64,000 nucleotides of DNA from JACQGD01 sp045628725 (GTDB taxonomy: Bacteria > Patescibacteriota > Saccharimonadia > Saccharimonadales > Saccharimonadaceae). Below are positions 32,716 through 42,812 of this stretch, piece after piece. The number at the start of each line of letters is the position of its first letter. Within the stretch, counting starts at the first letter, position 1. The position numbers were made by a program, and so were the translations under genes. The DNA lies in NCBI GenBank assembly GCA_045628725.1, contig JAZQPT010000035.1, positions 21,739 to 85,738 of the forward strand, given 5' to 3'. The notes beneath the pieces are model-generated. The model had not been told where the DNA came from. It worked only from the letters and a program-made list of their open reading frames with translations, and did not search any database.

Positions 32716-33591
32716 ATGCCACCAAATAATCAACAACCACAGATGGCACAACCAGTGCAGGGCACTCAGCCAGGCATGCCTATGCAGGGTCAACCTATGC
32801 CGCCAGTCGCTGGAACACCCAGTCCAACAGATGCAAAGACACCCCCTGCTGCACCATCGAACCCAAATACTACCCAGAACAGTCTGGGATTCTCTGAGAT
32901 CCGCGATAATATGGTAGTGATGAACGATGGTAGCTTTCGGGCAGTAATCGCGTGTAAATCAATCAACTTCGACCTGATGAGCAGCAAGGAACGAGAGGGT
33001 ATTGAATATAGCTATCAAAACTTCCTTAACTCACTTTATTTTCCGGTTCAAATTCTTATTAGGTCGCAGCGTGTCGATATCGGTCCTTATATTGAACGCT
33101 TGACGAACATTCGCCGTGATCAAGAAAACATGCTACTTAATATTCTTACCGACGATTACATCGACTTTATCGACACACTATCTCAAGAAGCAAACATTAT
33201 GGATAAAAGTTTTTATGTCGTCGTTCCGTTCTGGCCGCACGGCGACCTGAATACTGTTAAACGCGGTAGCAAGAGTTTGTTTAGTACTATCTTTGGTGGA
33301 ACACCTCAACAACGAGCAATCGTCGTTGACCATGCTCAATACGAGAAAGCAAAGGACGAGATTAAAAATCACACCGATGCAGTGATGAGCGGGCTATTCC
33401 AACTAGGCGTCAAATGTGCCCAATTAAACACAAAAGAACTAGGCCAGCTATATTACAACTTTTATAACCCTGATACCGCAGTGCGCGAACCCCTCGGTAA
33501 TTTTGCCGGAGTAACGGCGATGTATGTCCGAAAAGGCCAGGGCGAAGCACCAAAGTTACACTTGTCCCGTGAGGAGGAATTAAATGGCTAA
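32716..33591 (+). CDS. TraC-like accessory protein of VirB4
   Basis: 291 residues. A Pro/Gln/Met-rich N-terminus of about 55 residues precedes a soluble domain with FSEIRDNMVVMNDGSFRAVIACKSINFDLMSSKE and YFPVQILIRSQRVDIGPYI, resembling the N-terminal domain of TraC/VirB4-type ATPases, but there is no Walker A motif. Its 3' end overlaps virB4 by 8 bases and supplies its AGGAGG ribosome site, so the two are coupled. It probably forms a complex with VirB4. Confidence 0.75.
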   Translation: MPPNNQQPQMAQPVQGTQPGMPMQGQPMPPVAGTPSPTDAKTPPAAPSNPNTTQNSLGFSEIRDNMVVMNDGSFRAVIACKSINFDLMSSKEREGIEYSYQNFLNSLYFPVQILIRSQRVDIGPYIERLTNIRRDQENMLLNILTDDYIDFIDTLSQEANIMDKSFYVVVPFWPHGDLNTVKRGSKSLFSTIFGGTPQQRAIVVDHAQYEKAKDEIKNHTDAVMSGLFQLGVKCAQLNTKELGQLYYNFYNPDTAVREPLGNFAGVTAMYVRKGQGEAPKLHLSREEELNG

Positions 33592-35479
33592 AAAATTAGA
33601 CGCAGTTGATATCGCTGCTCAACAACGCGCCCGTGAGCAACTTGAAGTTGAGCAAGCATTTTTAAAAGGAATCACAACACTTCGTGATTTAGTTGCGCCA
33701 AGTAGCCTTGAAATCCATGCAAGTTATTTTCGCCTAGGAACAAAATACGGCCGTACTATCTATGTCTATGCCTATCCTCGACAAATCTACACCGGCTGGT
33801 TGAGTTCTATTATCAATATCGACGAAGTACTTGATGTGAGTATGTTCTTTTACCCAATCGAGAGTGAAGTCGTTTTGAAAAACCTGCGTAAAAAAGTAAC
33901 GCAGATGCAGGCGACCATGGCGATCAACGAAGAAAAGGGTCGAACACGTGACCCTGGTCTAGAAGCGGCGCTTAGTGACGCCGAAGAACTTCGTGACGAA
34001 ATCCAGGTGGGGTCAGAGCGATTCTTCCGTTATGGTCTGTACATTACTATTTACGGCGACAGCATGGACGAGCTGAATTTTGTTCAGCACAAAATCGAAA
34101 CGATCTTTGGTCAGCAGCTTGTATTTAGTAAGGTCGCTTCTTCACAGCAAGAACAAGGTCTAAATAGTACCGTCCCGCAGATGACCGATCAGCTGCAAAT
34201 TCGCCGTAATATGAATACTGGCGCAATCAGTACAAGCTTCCCGTTCACGAGTGCAGATTTGACCCAAGAAAAAGGTATTCTATACGGCATCAATATGCAT
34301 AATAATGGCCTGGTTATCTTTGACCGGTACACGCTTGAAAATGCCAACATGGTAGTATTTGCAAAGTCTGGTTCTGGTAAATCATTCACCGTCAAACTAG
34401 AAGCCGTCCGCTCGATGATGATGGGTGCCGATATATTGATTATCGACCCTGAAAACGAATATCAAAAATTATCCGATGCCGTCGGCGGAAGCTATATTCG
34501 TCTTTCACTTAACTCGGATGTTCGCGTCAATCCATTCGATCTGCCGCGAGTAATTGATAGTGAAGACGCCGATGATGCGCTGAGGGCAAACCTTGTTACA
34601 CTACACGGTCTGCTGCGACTAATGCTTGGCGGCGCTCACGTTGTATCAAGTGGCGCAACCAATACGAGTGGACTAACACCAGCAGAAGAGGCTGACCTAG
34701 ACCAAGCACTTATCGATACCTATGCGCGCGCTGGCATAACAAGCGATCCGCTAACACATAACTCATTGCCGCCAACCATGATGGATCTTTACGATACATT
34801 AGTACACATGGAGGGAAGCGGCCCATCTCTTGCTCAGCGACTACGCAAATACACGACTGGTACATTCGCCGGCATCTTTAGCCAGCAATCAAACATTGAT
34901 ATTAATAATCAGATGGTTGTATTTAACATTCGTGACCTCGAGGATGAACTTCGTCCTGTTGCGATGTACATCGTACTCTCACACATCTGGAACGTCACTC
35001 GCTCACACCTAAAAAAGCGTATGCTAATCGTGGATGAGGCGTGGCAACTAATGAAATATGAAGATTCGGCAAACTTTTTGTTTAGTTTGGCTAAACGAGC
35101 TCGTAAATATTACCTTGGCGTTACGACAATCAGTCAGGACGTAGAAGACTTTATGGCGAGTAAAATGGGTCGTGCAATCGTTGCAAACTCATCGATGCAG
35201 CTACTACTAAAGCAGTCACCAAGTGCAGTTGACGTATTGGCGGACGTATTTAAACTGACCGAAGAAGAACGCAAACGACTCGCTAACTTTCCTGTTGGAC
35301 AAGGGTTATTCTTTGCCGGCGCTAACCATGTGCACATCCAAGTTGTTGCAAGTCGCACAGAACATCAACTCGTCACAACAAACCCAGTCCAGCAAATGCA
35401 AGAGGAAGAAGAGAGGCGTATGAAGGAGCTAGCGCGTCAAAGAGCAAGCCAGGATGCTGCGCCCCAACAATTACGATAA
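33584..35479 (+). CDS. virB4: VirB4-family T4SS ATPase
   Basis: 631 residues. The N-terminal third (to about 230) is the CagE/TrbE/VirB4 domain; the ATPase domain follows with Walker A AKSGSGKSF (about 260-268), DPENEYQ, and Walker B MLIVDEAWQLM (about 479-489), then TISQDVEDF, all typical of VirB4. It powers assembly and substrate transfer from the cytoplasmic face. No separate VirB11 or VirD4 ATPase is found in the window. The strong AGGAGG site lies 7 bases before the ATG. Confidence 0.95.
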   Translation: MAKKLDAVDIAAQQRAREQLEVEQAFLKGITTLRDLVAPSSLEIHASYFRLGTKYGRTIYVYAYPRQIYTGWLSSIINIDEVLDVSMFFYPIESEVVLKNLRKKVTQMQATMAINEEKGRTRDPGLEAALSDAEELRDEIQVGSERFFRYGLYITIYGDSMDELNFVQHKIETIFGQQLVFSKVASSQQEQGLNSTVPQMTDQLQIRRNMNTGAISTSFPFTSADLTQEKGILYGINMHNNGLVIFDRYTLENANMVVFAKSGSGKSFTVKLEAVRSMMMGADILIIDPENEYQKLSDAVGGSYIRLSLNSDVRVNPFDLPRVIDSEDADDALRANLVTLHGLLRLMLGGAHVVSSGATNTSGLTPAEEADLDQALIDTYARAGITSDPLTHNSLPPTMMDLYDTLVHMEGSGPSLAQRLRKYTTGTFAGIFSQQSNIDINNQMVVFNIRDLEDELRPVAMYIVLSHIWNVTRSHLKKRMLIVDEAWQLMKYEDSANFLFSLAKRARKYYLGVTTISQDVEDFMASKMGRAIVANSSMQLLLKQSPSAVDVLADVFKLTEEERKRLANFPVGQGLFFAGANHVHIQVVASRTEHQLVTTNPVQQMQEEEERRMKELARQRASQDAAPQQLR

Positions 35480-35488
35480 TACCTCATT

Positions 35489-38400
35489 ATGTCGATAGGA
35501 ACTGACCTCCGCGAACGTGAAGAACAGGCCGCAAACGAAGCGGACGATTTAAATCCGGGGCAAAAAAACTACGACAAGTCATTTAGTCGTAGCAAGAGTG
35601 ACGATTCACAGGACGGCGACCAGGAAAATAGTGGTTCGGATGATTTTGAAAACTATAACTACAACAAACCAGGGACACAAAAACGTACCGATTCGCACGG
35701 CGATACAGTAAATTCAAACTACAATGCCGATGACGGCGCAGGCAGCGACAAAAACATACGGTCTGCCAAAGACAAAGAAGAGCGGGGCAGTAGCCTATAC
35801 AGTAAATCCTCTGCCGCGTCCGCCATGACTGGCGGTATGGCTGGTATTGCAGGAAAGTTAAACGGCAAAGGAAAAGGGCCGACGTCCGGTGTCGTCGGTC
35901 TTATTTTGTTTGCAATGGTCGGTATAATGGGCGGATCAGCTGGCCTAGCCGGAACGTTGCTCGTCAACATGAAAGAAATTTTTCATAATGATCGTTCCGA
36001 CGCATCACGCACCAACCGCCTGTATTCACGCGCATTTCTTGCAAACAAATTCAAAAAAGATAATGGTAATGCCTGCCAGAAATCAAAAATAGTATGTAAA
36101 ATGTCCACGATGAGCAAGCAGGATATAAAAACATATCAAGAGAATGGTTTCAAAATTGAGGGTTCCGAGATCGACGCAGACGGAAATAATACTGGCAAGC
36201 GAGTTGAAGACGATAAATCACTTCGGCCAGGCGCGACTGCTGATTCTGCAAACCCTGACAATCCAGGTGACGCCCATGACCCCAAGGCCCGCGTATCACT
36301 TGAAAGAGTTACCTACCCAGACGGAAAACAGGTAACCAATGGAAAAGAATATTACGCACATGCGGATAAAAATACGAGTGCGTTACGTTCTGCGGAAAAA
36401 GCCTTTCCAAGTCGCTCATCGTTTTATTTAAACAAATTCTTTACAAATAAAGTCCTGGGCGGAGATCGTTGGGGTTTTACTAAAGACAAGAAGAAATTCC
36501 CAGAATCAAATAAAAATGGCGAACAAGATAGAGCGATTGATGAACAGACAGGGAGCGAAAACGGGAGGGGTAGTTATGACCCAAATGCACCGCCAGAAGA
36601 GCGAAATCGTAATTATGAAGGAACCAGAGATGGAATCATAGAAGAGTCGAGTCGACACGCACAGAGCAGCGGCAAAGGTGGAATTGCTGGAACAGTATTT
36701 CAAATGGCCTGCACGCCCTATCGTGCTGCAAACGGCATCGTGAATGCTGTTAAGTTATACCAGATCACGCGACTTGGTCTATTCTTTTTAACATTCGTCC
36801 AGGCCGCCGACGAAGTTAAGGACGGACGTGGCGATGGAGCAAAGGTAGCTAAACTATCAGACAACCTTACATATTACGAACCAAACGAGAAGATGCTACG
36901 CGATGACAAAGCGCTTAACGTAAAAGCAGGTGATCCAAATCCGAAGTATAATCTATCCGCCACTGATTCGCAGGGTTATAAAACCGCTGCTCACGGTGAC
37001 GTATCAGCACTCACTGCATTTGCACAAAATTATATACTTGGCGGTGGACAACAGTCAGCTTTAATCGCGACGACAGCTGGCATCAAGATGGGATACGAAT
37101 CGGCTGCACGTAGCGTAAGTGGATTAACAGGTAGTGATATGTCAGGACGCCAAGCCATGAAAAAGTTTTGTCGATCTGTTAATAACCCCCTTGTGCAGGG
37201 AGCAACATGCTTTACGCTCCTTGCTGCAACAAATATAACACCCGCTACCGTTGCAACAGGTGGAGTGTGTGCGTGTATTGCAGAACAGATTTCTGATAGT
37301 GGCGGGTTACTTTCAGGTGTACCGATTATAGGTGGTTTCAGCGACAGTATAACTCAGGCAGGACGCGATATATTAATGCCTAAAGGGGTGATGGATGCTA
37401 TCGGAGATATTTGCGGATGGGTAACCGATAAAATAGGTGAAGTAATAAAAGCAGTAGTCAAACAGATCCTGGAATCGGATGATATAAAGAAATTAATAGA
37501 AGAAACCTTAGCTCTGTACGATGCGAATTCTGATACCAAGGGAGTAGACGCAGGTAACGCTATTGCAGCAGGCGCAGGACTGGTTCTATCGACAGCCGCT
37601 ACTGGATATGGCAATAAACCTGGCAATAAAAAAGAGATCGACAATTATATTACCTACACTCAACCCCTCGAAGATACCTATATTGCACTGGAAAAAGCTG
37701 ATGCAGCTGAAAATCCTTTTGATATCAACAATAAATACTCTCTTGTTGGGTCGCTTGCTCGTGCGGTGAATACAAAAGACATGACACCAACAAGTTTATA
37801 CGGAAACGTTGCAACGCTCTCGTCACTACTCCCAGCTGCATTTAGATCAGTGACGGCCGGACCGTCTGCGAATGCACTTTACAACCAACCCTCAACAGCA
37901 GCTGGTGGCGAAAGTGGGCGATATGATCGCTGTAAAGATGAAGACCTCGCGTCAATTGGCGCTGCTGGCGATAGTTATTGTAGTATTGTTGGCGTCGTCA
38001 GCAAAGATGAACTAACCAAAGCAAGTAGTGCTGCATCAAATCCGAACGACACCATGATTAATGATCTAACCGAATGGATGTCTACAGAACAACCAGAAAC
38101 AGCCGACAGTGCGGGTATCGGGGAGACGTGTGTATTACTGAACGGAGAGGATGATACTGGCTGCGAAAAGTCAAAGCAGGCGTCTATCAACAAAGATACT
38201 GGCGCACCAATAGAAGATAGTCAGTACGCAAAATACCTCAAATACTGCACAGAAACCCGTGAAAACCCCTGGGGTGCGCAGGCAGAGCCTTACGAACAAG
38301 GCACGGAACGGGATCAAAGATGGTATTCTGGCCAAGAATGTATGAGTGATTCTACGATGGTTAAAAACTTCCGAATGTGGACAAATTTCTGCTTGCAAAG

Positions 38401-38935
38401 TGGAACGCGCGACGGAACAAGTGATTGCTATACCGAAGATGAGGCAGTAGAAAATGACACCGAAGGATCACTAGCAGAATGTGCAGAGGGTGGTGGAACT
38501 GAAGCGATATATACCTGTGCACTAAAATATGACAACTATGGGTATGTAATGGGTGGCGGACATGGTGATGTCGCGAACGCTCAAGAATGGATTAAAGAAT
38601 TCAAATCGAGTCCACCGACCGAATGGAAACCACTACTTGATTGCTCTGGCCTTGTCCGTATGGCATTCGTTGAAGCTATGGGCATAGAAGACGCCGCCTA
38701 TGTCGCTCCTGGCGGGTATGGTAGTAGTAAATACTGGACAAAAATATCACTTTCGGAAGCCAAGCAGGGGGACATTGTCACTTCCAGCGGCCACGTTGCT
38801 ATCGTAAAGGCGAACAAAGGTGACACGTTCGAGATATTCCACGCAAGTACCGACAGCGCACCGAAAGAAGACCAAATACTACACGGACAACAAAGTTATA
38901 GCAGTACAATAGCAGCATATAGGGCTAAGCAATAA
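35489..38935 (+). CDS. Large T4SS-locus ectoprotein, paralog 2, with NlpC/P60 hydrolase
   Basis: 1148 residues. Polar tail (1-130), one transmembrane helix (about 134-158) before LVNMKEIFHND, a large exterior region sharing VCKMSTMSKQD, FDINNKYSLVGSL, CKDEDLASIGAAGDSYC and KYLKYCTETRENPWG with paralogs 1 and 3, and a C-terminal NlpC/P60 domain (about 1005-1148). That domain has Cys1052 in LLDCSGLV, His1102 in SSGHVAIV and a third polar residue near His1118, so the catalytic set looks intact. NlpC/P60 enzymes cut peptidoglycan stem peptides. It may anchor the machine and open a cell wall. Confidence 0.78.
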   Translation: MSIGTDLREREEQAANEADDLNPGQKNYDKSFSRSKSDDSQDGDQENSGSDDFENYNYNKPGTQKRTDSHGDTVNSNYNADDGAGSDKNIRSAKDKEERGSSLYSKSSAASAMTGGMAGIAGKLNGKGKGPTSGVVGLILFAMVGIMGGSAGLAGTLLVNMKEIFHNDRSDASRTNRLYSRAFLANKFKKDNGNACQKSKIVCKMSTMSKQDIKTYQENGFKIEGSEIDADGNNTGKRVEDDKSLRPGATADSANPDNPGDAHDPKARVSLERVTYPDGKQVTNGKEYYAHADKNTSALRSAEKAFPSRSSFYLNKFFTNKVLGGDRWGFTKDKKKFPESNKNGEQDRAIDEQTGSENGRGSYDPNAPPEERNRNYEGTRDGIIEESSRHAQSSGKGGIAGTVFQMACTPYRAANGIVNAVKLYQITRLGLFFLTFVQAADEVKDGRGDGAKVAKLSDNLTYYEPNEKMLRDDKALNVKAGDPNPKYNLSATDSQGYKTAAHGDVSALTAFAQNYILGGGQQSALIATTAGIKMGYESAARSVSGLTGSDMSGRQAMKKFCRSVNNPLVQGATCFTLLAATNITPATVATGGVCACIAEQISDSGGLLSGVPIIGGFSDSITQAGRDILMPKGVMDAIGDICGWVTDKIGEVIKAVVKQILESDDIKKLIEETLALYDANSDTKGVDAGNAIAAGAGLVLSTAATGYGNKPGNKKEIDNYITYTQPLEDTYIALEKADAAENPFDINNKYSLVGSLARAVNTKDMTPTSLYGNVATLSSLLPAAFRSVTAGPSANALYNQPSTAAGGESGRYDRCKDEDLASIGAAGDSYCSIVGVVSKDELTKASSAASNPNDTMINDLTEWMSTEQPETADSAGIGETCVLLNGEDDTGCEKSKQASINKDTGAPIEDSQYAKYLKYCTETRENPWGAQAEPYEQGTERDQRWYSGQECMSDSTMVKNFRMWTNFCLQSGTRDGTSDCYTEDEAVENDTEGSLAECAEGGGTEAIYTCALKYDNYGYVMGGGHGDVANAQEWIKEFKSSPPTEWKPLLDCSGLVRMAFVEAMGIEDAAYVAPGGYGSSKYWTKISLSEAKQGDIVTSSGHVAIVKANKGDTFEIFHASTDSAPKEDQILHGQQSYSSTIAAYRAKQ

Positions 38936-38945
38936 GGATCATTAT

Positions 38946-39428
38946 ATGGATAAGCAAAAAATAATCATCGTCGGCTCAGCACTTGCAGTATGTATGTTAT
39001 TACTAGCGGCGGTGTTTGTTGTCTGGTCAACTACAGAGGGTACACGCACCGAAAAGATCAGCGGCAAAACAAGTACTATTACTTCAGGCGACGCAGAATC
39101 ATCACCTGCAACGACAACTGATAAAAAAGGAGATGAGCCCGCGCCGGCTCGTGCTACGAGTGAACTAAACGATGTCATCATATCGCAAAAACCCTCATTA
39201 ATGAAAGACGGTCAACCAAACTTTGCTATAACGGGCGTAAAACGTGTAGAGAGTAAATGGTATATCGTTACTATTCATAACACCGTCGACCCTACGGTGG
39301 GCAATGCCTGGGTGATACTAAAAGACGAAGGGTCTGAAAATGGGGGACTCATCCTTGTCGTTGGCCCAGGGACATCATTCCCTCCGTCTGTTCCTATTCC
39401 GGATAGTGTCAGAAAGGCGATCAAATAA
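38946..39428 (+). CDS. Single-pass exported protein, 160 residues
   Basis: One transmembrane helix (about 6-27), a Thr/Ser/Lys linker, and a small exterior domain with NFAITGVKRVESKWYIVTIHN and AWVILKDEG, probably beta-rich. No family recognised. Its stop overlaps the start of the next gene (ATAATG), so it is made together with the multi-domain wall hydrolase and could be its partner or regulator. Confidence 0.62.
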   Translation: MDKQKIIIVGSALAVCMLLLAAVFVVWSTTEGTRTEKISGKTSTITSGDAESSPATTTDKKGDEPAPARATSELNDVIISQKPSLMKDGQPNFAITGVKRVESKWYIVTIHNTVDPTVGNAWVILKDEGSENGGLILVVGPGTSFPPSVPIPDSVRKAIK

Positions 39429-41173
39429 TGTCCGTTAATCAGCCGCTGCGTCTTTTCTTTCTACGCTTTATTATTCTTGTTTTCACTATTAGTGCAGTGG
39501 TTGTTTCGCCACTCAATGCGGCTAAAGACAAAGCATCATTCCGGTTACAAAATGATGTGATTTACACCGGCGAATGCGCAGGCGGTAGCAGCAGTGGCGC
39601 AAGCGGTAGCAGCGTGACTGGCAGTGAAAACGGCTGGGTGTTCCCAGTTAAAAAAGAAACTCCTATTAGTAGTGACTACAAAGCAGCTAACAGACCGGGT
39701 CACAAGGGCGTTGATCTTGCTGGGCCAATGGGCGATCCAATTTATGCTTCGCGCGATGGTACCGTCGTCAACTCTGGAGCAGCAAGCGGATTTGGAAACT
39801 GGATTGTTATTCAGCACAACGTTGACGGCAAAAGAGTCGATAGCGTCTACGGACACATGCAAGCGAGTGATCTGCTCGTTAAAAAGGGAGATAAAGTAAA
39901 GGCGGGCCAACACATATCAAACATTGGTAATGAAGGAGAAAGTTCTGGAGCTCACCTTCATTATGAAGAATGGGATAATGGTCGAGATAGCGGCAGCGAA
40001 CGTAAACCAGAGGCCGTATATGGAAAAAGTGGCACAGCAACCAGCACGAGCGCTCCATCAGGGACCTCTACTGCAAGCGCTGCATGTTGTGGTAGTAGCG
40101 GCGCTAATAAGACAGCAGCGACTGCTGGTGGCGGTGGCTGTGGCGAACAAGGATATGCCGAAGGAAAGAGAAACTCCGAGGCAAACAAACAACAGATATG
40201 GGGCTTCTTGAAATCAAAGGGGTTATCTGACATCGCGGCAGCGGGCGTACTAGGGAATATGGACCAAGAGTCGGGTGGATTTATGCCCGATGCCGAAAAC
40301 TGGCTAGACCCACCGTGCATAGGTATTATACAGTGGTGCTTTGAGCGTAGAGACAACCTTATAACCTATGCTAAGGAAAAGGTCACCGAATGGAGCTGCT
40401 TAGGAACGCAGCTAGAATTTATGTGGCATGAAGTAACCGAAACAGCCGAAGGTGCGGTTATGGTTAATTTAAAGGCAGCAAAAACACCATCAGAAGCCGC
40501 AAATATATGGGCACGTGAATATGAGCGACCCGGAGCAAGCGAATATGCTGGTCGCGCTGAAAAGGCTGAAAAACACTATACAGATATGACAGGCAAAAGT
40601 GGAGCCGCTCAACTTAGCAGTAGCGGGTCGGTCGCAAGTTGCGCAAGTGCCGCCGATAGTGGTGCCGGGATTATGTCAGCTGACTGCAAGACGCTTGTCG
40701 AAAAATACAAACAGCTTCGCACCTCTGGAAAACTAAAAGAAACAGATGCTAAATCAATTGATCAAGACCTTGCCAACTGCACCGAAGACCCGATCGTATG
40801 TGGAATATCCGGAGGCGAGGGTGGTGGTGTACACCCAGTGCTACTGCGTGCAGTAATTGCCGGCATAGAAAACAGCGGCGGCGGCGAATTTGAGGTATGG
40901 AACATGAATACTCGCCACCCATGTGATCAATTTAACCACCCTCCCGGCAAGGCGTCAGACATTGTATGTAACGGAAATTCATCAAATAGCAAAAACGATG
41001 CCACCCCTAAATGTAATGCGATTTTTAAATACTATCACGACAATTATGACGAGTTAAAGCTATCGGAATTGATCTGGCAATATCCGCCACCGCCATTCTC
41101 TTGTGATGATGGCAAATCACAATGTGACGTCGAAGGCCACAAAGATCATATACATATAGGAGTAACCCCATGA
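39428..41173 (+). CDS. Secreted three-domain wall hydrolase (M23, phage-tail-lysozyme-like, M15-like)
   Basis: 581 residues with a signal peptide to about residue 32. Domain 1 (about 68-195) is an M23/LytM endopeptidase with zinc residues His92 and Asp96 (GHKGVD) and His176/His178 (GAHLHYE). Domain 2 (about 250-390) has GVLGNMDQESGGF and GIIQWCFERRDNL, the pattern of phage-tail lysozyme domains that cut glycan strands. Domain 3 (about 470-581) has FNHPPGKASDIV and GHKDHIHIG, matching the HxxGxAxD and DHxH zinc motifs of M15-type peptidases. Linkers carry cysteine pairs. One protein could thus cut both sugar and peptide bonds of a target wall. Confidence 0.82.
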   Translation: MSVNQPLRLFFLRFIILVFTISAVVVSPLNAAKDKASFRLQNDVIYTGECAGGSSSGASGSSVTGSENGWVFPVKKETPISSDYKAANRPGHKGVDLAGPMGDPIYASRDGTVVNSGAASGFGNWIVIQHNVDGKRVDSVYGHMQASDLLVKKGDKVKAGQHISNIGNEGESSGAHLHYEEWDNGRDSGSERKPEAVYGKSGTATSTSAPSGTSTASAACCGSSGANKTAATAGGGGCGEQGYAEGKRNSEANKQQIWGFLKSKGLSDIAAAGVLGNMDQESGGFMPDAENWLDPPCIGIIQWCFERRDNLITYAKEKVTEWSCLGTQLEFMWHEVTETAEGAVMVNLKAAKTPSEAANIWAREYERPGASEYAGRAEKAEKHYTDMTGKSGAAQLSSSGSVASCASAADSGAGIMSADCKTLVEKYKQLRTSGKLKETDAKSIDQDLANCTEDPIVCGISGGEGGGVHPVLLRAVIAGIENSGGGEFEVWNMNTRHPCDQFNHPPGKASDIVCNGNSSNSKNDATPKCNAIFKYYHDNYDELKLSELIWQYPPPPFSCDDGKSQCDVEGHKDHIHIGVTP

Positions 41174-42744
41174 CAATACAAGAAATAGTCCAAAAGATGC
41201 TCCAACTACTGCAGCAGCATAAACGGCGTCTAATTATTGTCGGTATTGCTATATTGACGGTAGTTATAGTCGTACGTATCTTTAGCCAGTTTGCAGTAGT
41301 TAACATAACCATTGATGCACCAGAAGCTATTAGTAAAACACGGGTAAGTCTTTACGCTAGTACTGATACAAAAACAACACTTATAGGCGGTCCTGGGTTA
41401 CGAATTATCAATAGTGGTGAGATAAAAAGTATCATTGCATCGGCCGGTAATGACGTCAAAACCCAAGCTACGCTGTCTGTGCCATGGTATCGATATGTCA
41501 ACAAAAAGATTACGCTCGGGTACGACAAAAATGCAACTAAAATCGCCTACCATAACACCAATACCCGTCCGTGTAGCACTTATAGCGAGCGACTCGACAG
41601 CCTCCTGTCATATAACTGTCAGAATCCTCTTGCACTGACAAATAAAAAAGTACAGGACGAAGAATCAGTCCTGACTGATTTTAGATTCGTAAATAGGACT
41701 GCGACCCCTTATTTAGGTGGAATCGCTGGATTTGTACTCGCCACCGCCGAAAACGCCAACGGTGCAGTGCTAGTCGTAGGTGACGACGGCAAAAAAAGCT
41801 CTTATCCAACACCTGTAGAGATTGATCGTAATACGTTAGAATCTGCTAAACTATTCAGCAATATATCCGATACAAACGATGAGCGGTTTGTTATCGTCGA
41901 TAACAAGGGGAGCATCTACCTAGGTAGTCCTGGATCCGATAATAAAGTATCGTATACTCATTTTGCACCGCCAACGGACTACATAGCAAAACAACAGCGG
42001 ACGATCTGTCGTTTTGTGTCGACTACCGTATATTGCTACCGCGGACTATATGCAGTTGGCGATGCACCGGTAGATAAGAAAAAAATTCGCGAAACAGTAA
42101 CAACGCTGTCGTTTGATAATACCGATGCTGTTGTAACAGAGACAGACAGCGACACTGGTAGCATGTTGGATGATTTCTACGTTACATCAGGTGGTGATAT
42201 ATATGGCTTGTTTTACAAAAAGTTAATCCGGTTTACCAAGCAAAACGATCGGATGCAAAAAACAGAAATTGCACAAAATGTCGATGCGGGTGGAGCTGGA
42301 GAAAAAATGTACTATATTCAACAAGGGGCAGTATATGCCGTTGTCGACAAGTTATATGACGCTCAGCAAATATTCTATTCGGGAAATATACAAGTTAAAC
42401 ATGTTTACGCAGTCAATGACAAAGTATTCATCCTTGGGTCGGTCGTAAACGCAGGCACTACAGTATACGCATACCAATTAAACGACGAAGATAACCTTAC
42501 TCCAGGAACAAGGCCTATTGATCTATTACCGCTGTCTTTCTCGCAATTACCAGATGTATCGCAGCAAGATTTTTATGACAACAACCTCAAATTAACTCTA
42601 AAAATCCCCATCAATAAACAGGCTAAAAGTAATGCTCAAGCAATTGATCAGAAACAGTTCGATCTCGTCAAAGAACGAGTAACCGAGACACTGATATCAC
42701 GAGGTATTAATATTAACGACCTCAACGTAACTTTTAATTATTAG
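41170..42744 (+). CDS. Single-pass exported protein, possible beta-propeller
   Basis: 524 residues. A cytoplasmic helix, one transmembrane segment (about 20-40), then a large exterior region made of short repeating beta strands with phrases such as YLGGIAGFVLATAENANGA, FVIVDNKGSIYLGSPG and DIYGLFYKKLIRFTKQ, which looks like the blades of a propeller. No family assigned. Start overlaps the upstream stop by 4 bases (ATGA). May bind a ligand or another surface protein. Confidence 0.62.
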   Translation: MTIQEIVQKMLQLLQQHKRRLIIVGIAILTVVIVVRIFSQFAVVNITIDAPEAISKTRVSLYASTDTKTTLIGGPGLRIINSGEIKSIIASAGNDVKTQATLSVPWYRYVNKKITLGYDKNATKIAYHNTNTRPCSTYSERLDSLLSYNCQNPLALTNKKVQDEESVLTDFRFVNRTATPYLGGIAGFVLATAENANGAVLVVGDDGKKSSYPTPVEIDRNTLESAKLFSNISDTNDERFVIVDNKGSIYLGSPGSDNKVSYTHFAPPTDYIAKQQRTICRFVSTTVYCYRGLYAVGDAPVDKKKIRETVTTLSFDNTDAVVTETDSDTGSMLDDFYVTSGGDIYGLFYKKLIRFTKQNDRMQKTEIAQNVDAGGAGEKMYYIQQGAVYAVVDKLYDAQQIFYSGNIQVKHVYAVNDKVFILGSVVNAGTTVYAYQLNDEDNLTPGTRPIDLLPLSFSQLPDVSQQDFYDNNLKLTLKIPINKQAKSNAQAIDQKQFDLVKERVTETLISRGININDLNVTFNY

Positions 42745-42812
42745 TTCTTTGTCCTTTTCTGTACATTTACTCAAATATATGTTAATCTATGTATGATATA
42801 GAGAGCTTCTAA

